A stretch of DNA of 64,000 bases from Flavobacterium sp. 1355 (GTDB lineage: Bacteria > Bacteroidota > Bacteroidia > Flavobacteriales > Flavobacteriaceae): the NCBI RefSeq assembly GCF_017833415.1, contig NZ_JAFICC010000010.1, positions 1 through 64,000 of the forward strand, written 5' to 3'. The translations under genes and the position numbers were made by a program. Shown in pieces: positions 63,265-64,000 of this stretch. Positions within the stretch are counted from its first letter, which is position 1. The number at the start of each line of letters is the position of its first letter. The notes under the pieces are model-generated. The model made no database searches. It was not told the origin of the DNA and was given only the letters and a program-made list of their open reading frames with translations.

Positions 63265-64000
63265 TTAATATACAAGCGTTTGTATAGCATGAGCAGGAAT
63301 CTTAACAACTGTCTTCTCTGCTGCTATAATCAAATTATAAGTAACCTCTTTATCACTCTGATTCATGACAATAGTTGCCATTGTTCCGTCAGTATTCAAA
63401 AATGAAGTACTTAACAAAGAACTTCTGCTTACTGCAGAACTAACTCTCTTTGCATTTAGGCGAATGAATTTTGAAAAATGTCCGATATAGTAATATGAAG
63501 GAGTATATATTAACTCTCCGGTTGTAGTATCGGCATGAATGGGTGCAAAACAGAAATTTCCAACATGATTGGGACCTCCATTCTGATCCAAAAGAATATT
63601 CCAGTCTGTCCATCCGGCAGTTCCATTATTAAAATCATTAATCATAGAAATACCATATCGCTCTCCATTACCCCAAAACTGATATTTTTTGGCATCAAAT
63701 TTTTCAACACATCCTTCTGTAAACAAAAGACCTTTATCAGGATAAGCTTCTTTTACTTTTGCAACATTCTCAAACATAGAAGCACCGCCTGACCAGCTTT
63801 CATACCAATGAAAACCCATTCCCCAAACATACTTTGAAGCTTCCGGATCAGAATAGATTACGTTTGCTCTTTGATTCATTAAATCACGATTGTGATCCCA
63901 TGCAATAATTTTCACATTGCTCAATTTCTCTTTTTTCAAAGTCGGCCCCAGGAAATTTTTAATAAAATCTCTTTCAGCTTCAGCAGTGTAAATGCATGAT
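63265..64000 (-). CDS. GH30 glycoside hydrolase, second type, cut by the window end
   Basis: At least 245 residues of the C-terminal half are visible; the frame stays open to 64000, so the N terminus lies outside. The visible part starts SCIYTAEAERDFIKNFLGPT and carries DHNRDLMNQRANVIYSDPEA, nucleophile Glu in LLFTEGCVEKFD, and the end KIPAHAIQTLVY. It aligns closely with 61714-63174, so the pair is a recent tandem duplication. It is the first of the visible operon genes here; SusC/D genes would be expected further out. Confidence 0.9.
   Translation of the reverse strand, partial: SCIYTAEAERDFIKNFLGPTLKKEKLSNVKIIAWDHNRDLMNQRANVIYSDPEASKYVWGMGFHWYESWSGGASMFENVAKVKEAYPDKGLLFTEGCVEKFDAKKYQFWGNGERYGISMINDFNNGTAGWTDWNILLDQNGGPNHVGNFCFAPIHADTTTGELIYTPSYYYIGHFSKFIRLNAKRVSSAVSRSSLLSTSFLNTDGTMATIVMNQSDKEVTYNLIIAAEKTVVKIPAHAIQTLVY

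Overview
The window looks like chromosomal DNA of a Flavobacterium or close relative (Bacteroidota, class Flavobacteriia). Signs of this are the low GC content, Bacteroidota-type promoters (TAnnTTTG at about -7 with TTG or TTTG some 19-20 bases upstream), few Shine-Dalgarno sites, signal peptides ending in ..FAQ or ..VNAQ, and family content such as a DUF2723 protein, DUF3127, a flavobacterial GGGP synthase homologue and a GH30/GH5/GH3 glucan locus. No rRNA, phage, CRISPR array or transposase gene is visible.

Layout. 1-4.5 kb: tRNA-Gln, a large DUF2723 membrane protein and a polysaccharide deacetylase. 4.5-9.1 kb: a cysteine-less thioredoxin-fold protein, a metallophosphoesterase, and an OmpR-type two-component system flanked by two paralogous secreted Lys/Ala-rich small proteins. 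Both small genes carry the same 11-bp-period direct repeat exactly 8 bases upstream of their -7 boxes. 9.3-16.2 kb: polA, a LacI regulator and a pair of Tat-exported ferritin-like proteins. 16.3-19.4 kb: rplM-rpsI and rpsB-tsf, the latter behind a structured leader RNA. 19.4-23.5 kb: an M3 peptidase, a queuosine-precursor transporter, a lipoprotein and tag.

23.6-31.1 kb: a thiamine operon behind a TPP riboswitch (thiS, thiC, a TenI/ThiE-like gene, thiD, thiE, thiG, thiH, thiF). Two repeat elements have invaded it. A 35-bp palindrome sits in frame inside the TenI-like gene. A roughly 0.55-kb GxxExxY cassette with inverted ends, each made of 9-bp units, separates thiG from thiH. A second TPP riboswitch (39.2 kb, minus strand) precedes a TonB-dependent receptor, which makes that receptor a probable thiamine importer.

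31-46.8 kb: housekeeping and salvage genes (MOSC protein, aat, DUF3127 protein, flavin reductase, histidine kinase, HIT protein, greA with a terminator-like hairpin at the 5' end of its leader, arfB, a NadR-kinase/DUF4301 fusion next to pnuC, GGGP synthase). A Crp/Fnr regulator, a small membrane protein and a truncated haemoglobin follow, then a phosphopantetheinyl transferase and ahcY. 48.6-52 kb: alkylation-damage genes (AraC-Ogt fusion, Oxygenase-NA/DUF2086 protein, stand-alone Ada metal-binding domain, AlkB). 52.4-64 kb: a NrtR-like regulator with a degenerate Nudix box, then a minus-strand locus with GH3, four GH30 (two types, the last cut by the window end), GH5-CBM and an EEP-family hydrolase, suited to beta-1,6/beta-1,3-glucan breakdown.

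Three short dispersed repeat families also occur between genes. All calls are from reading the sequence; no database search was run.
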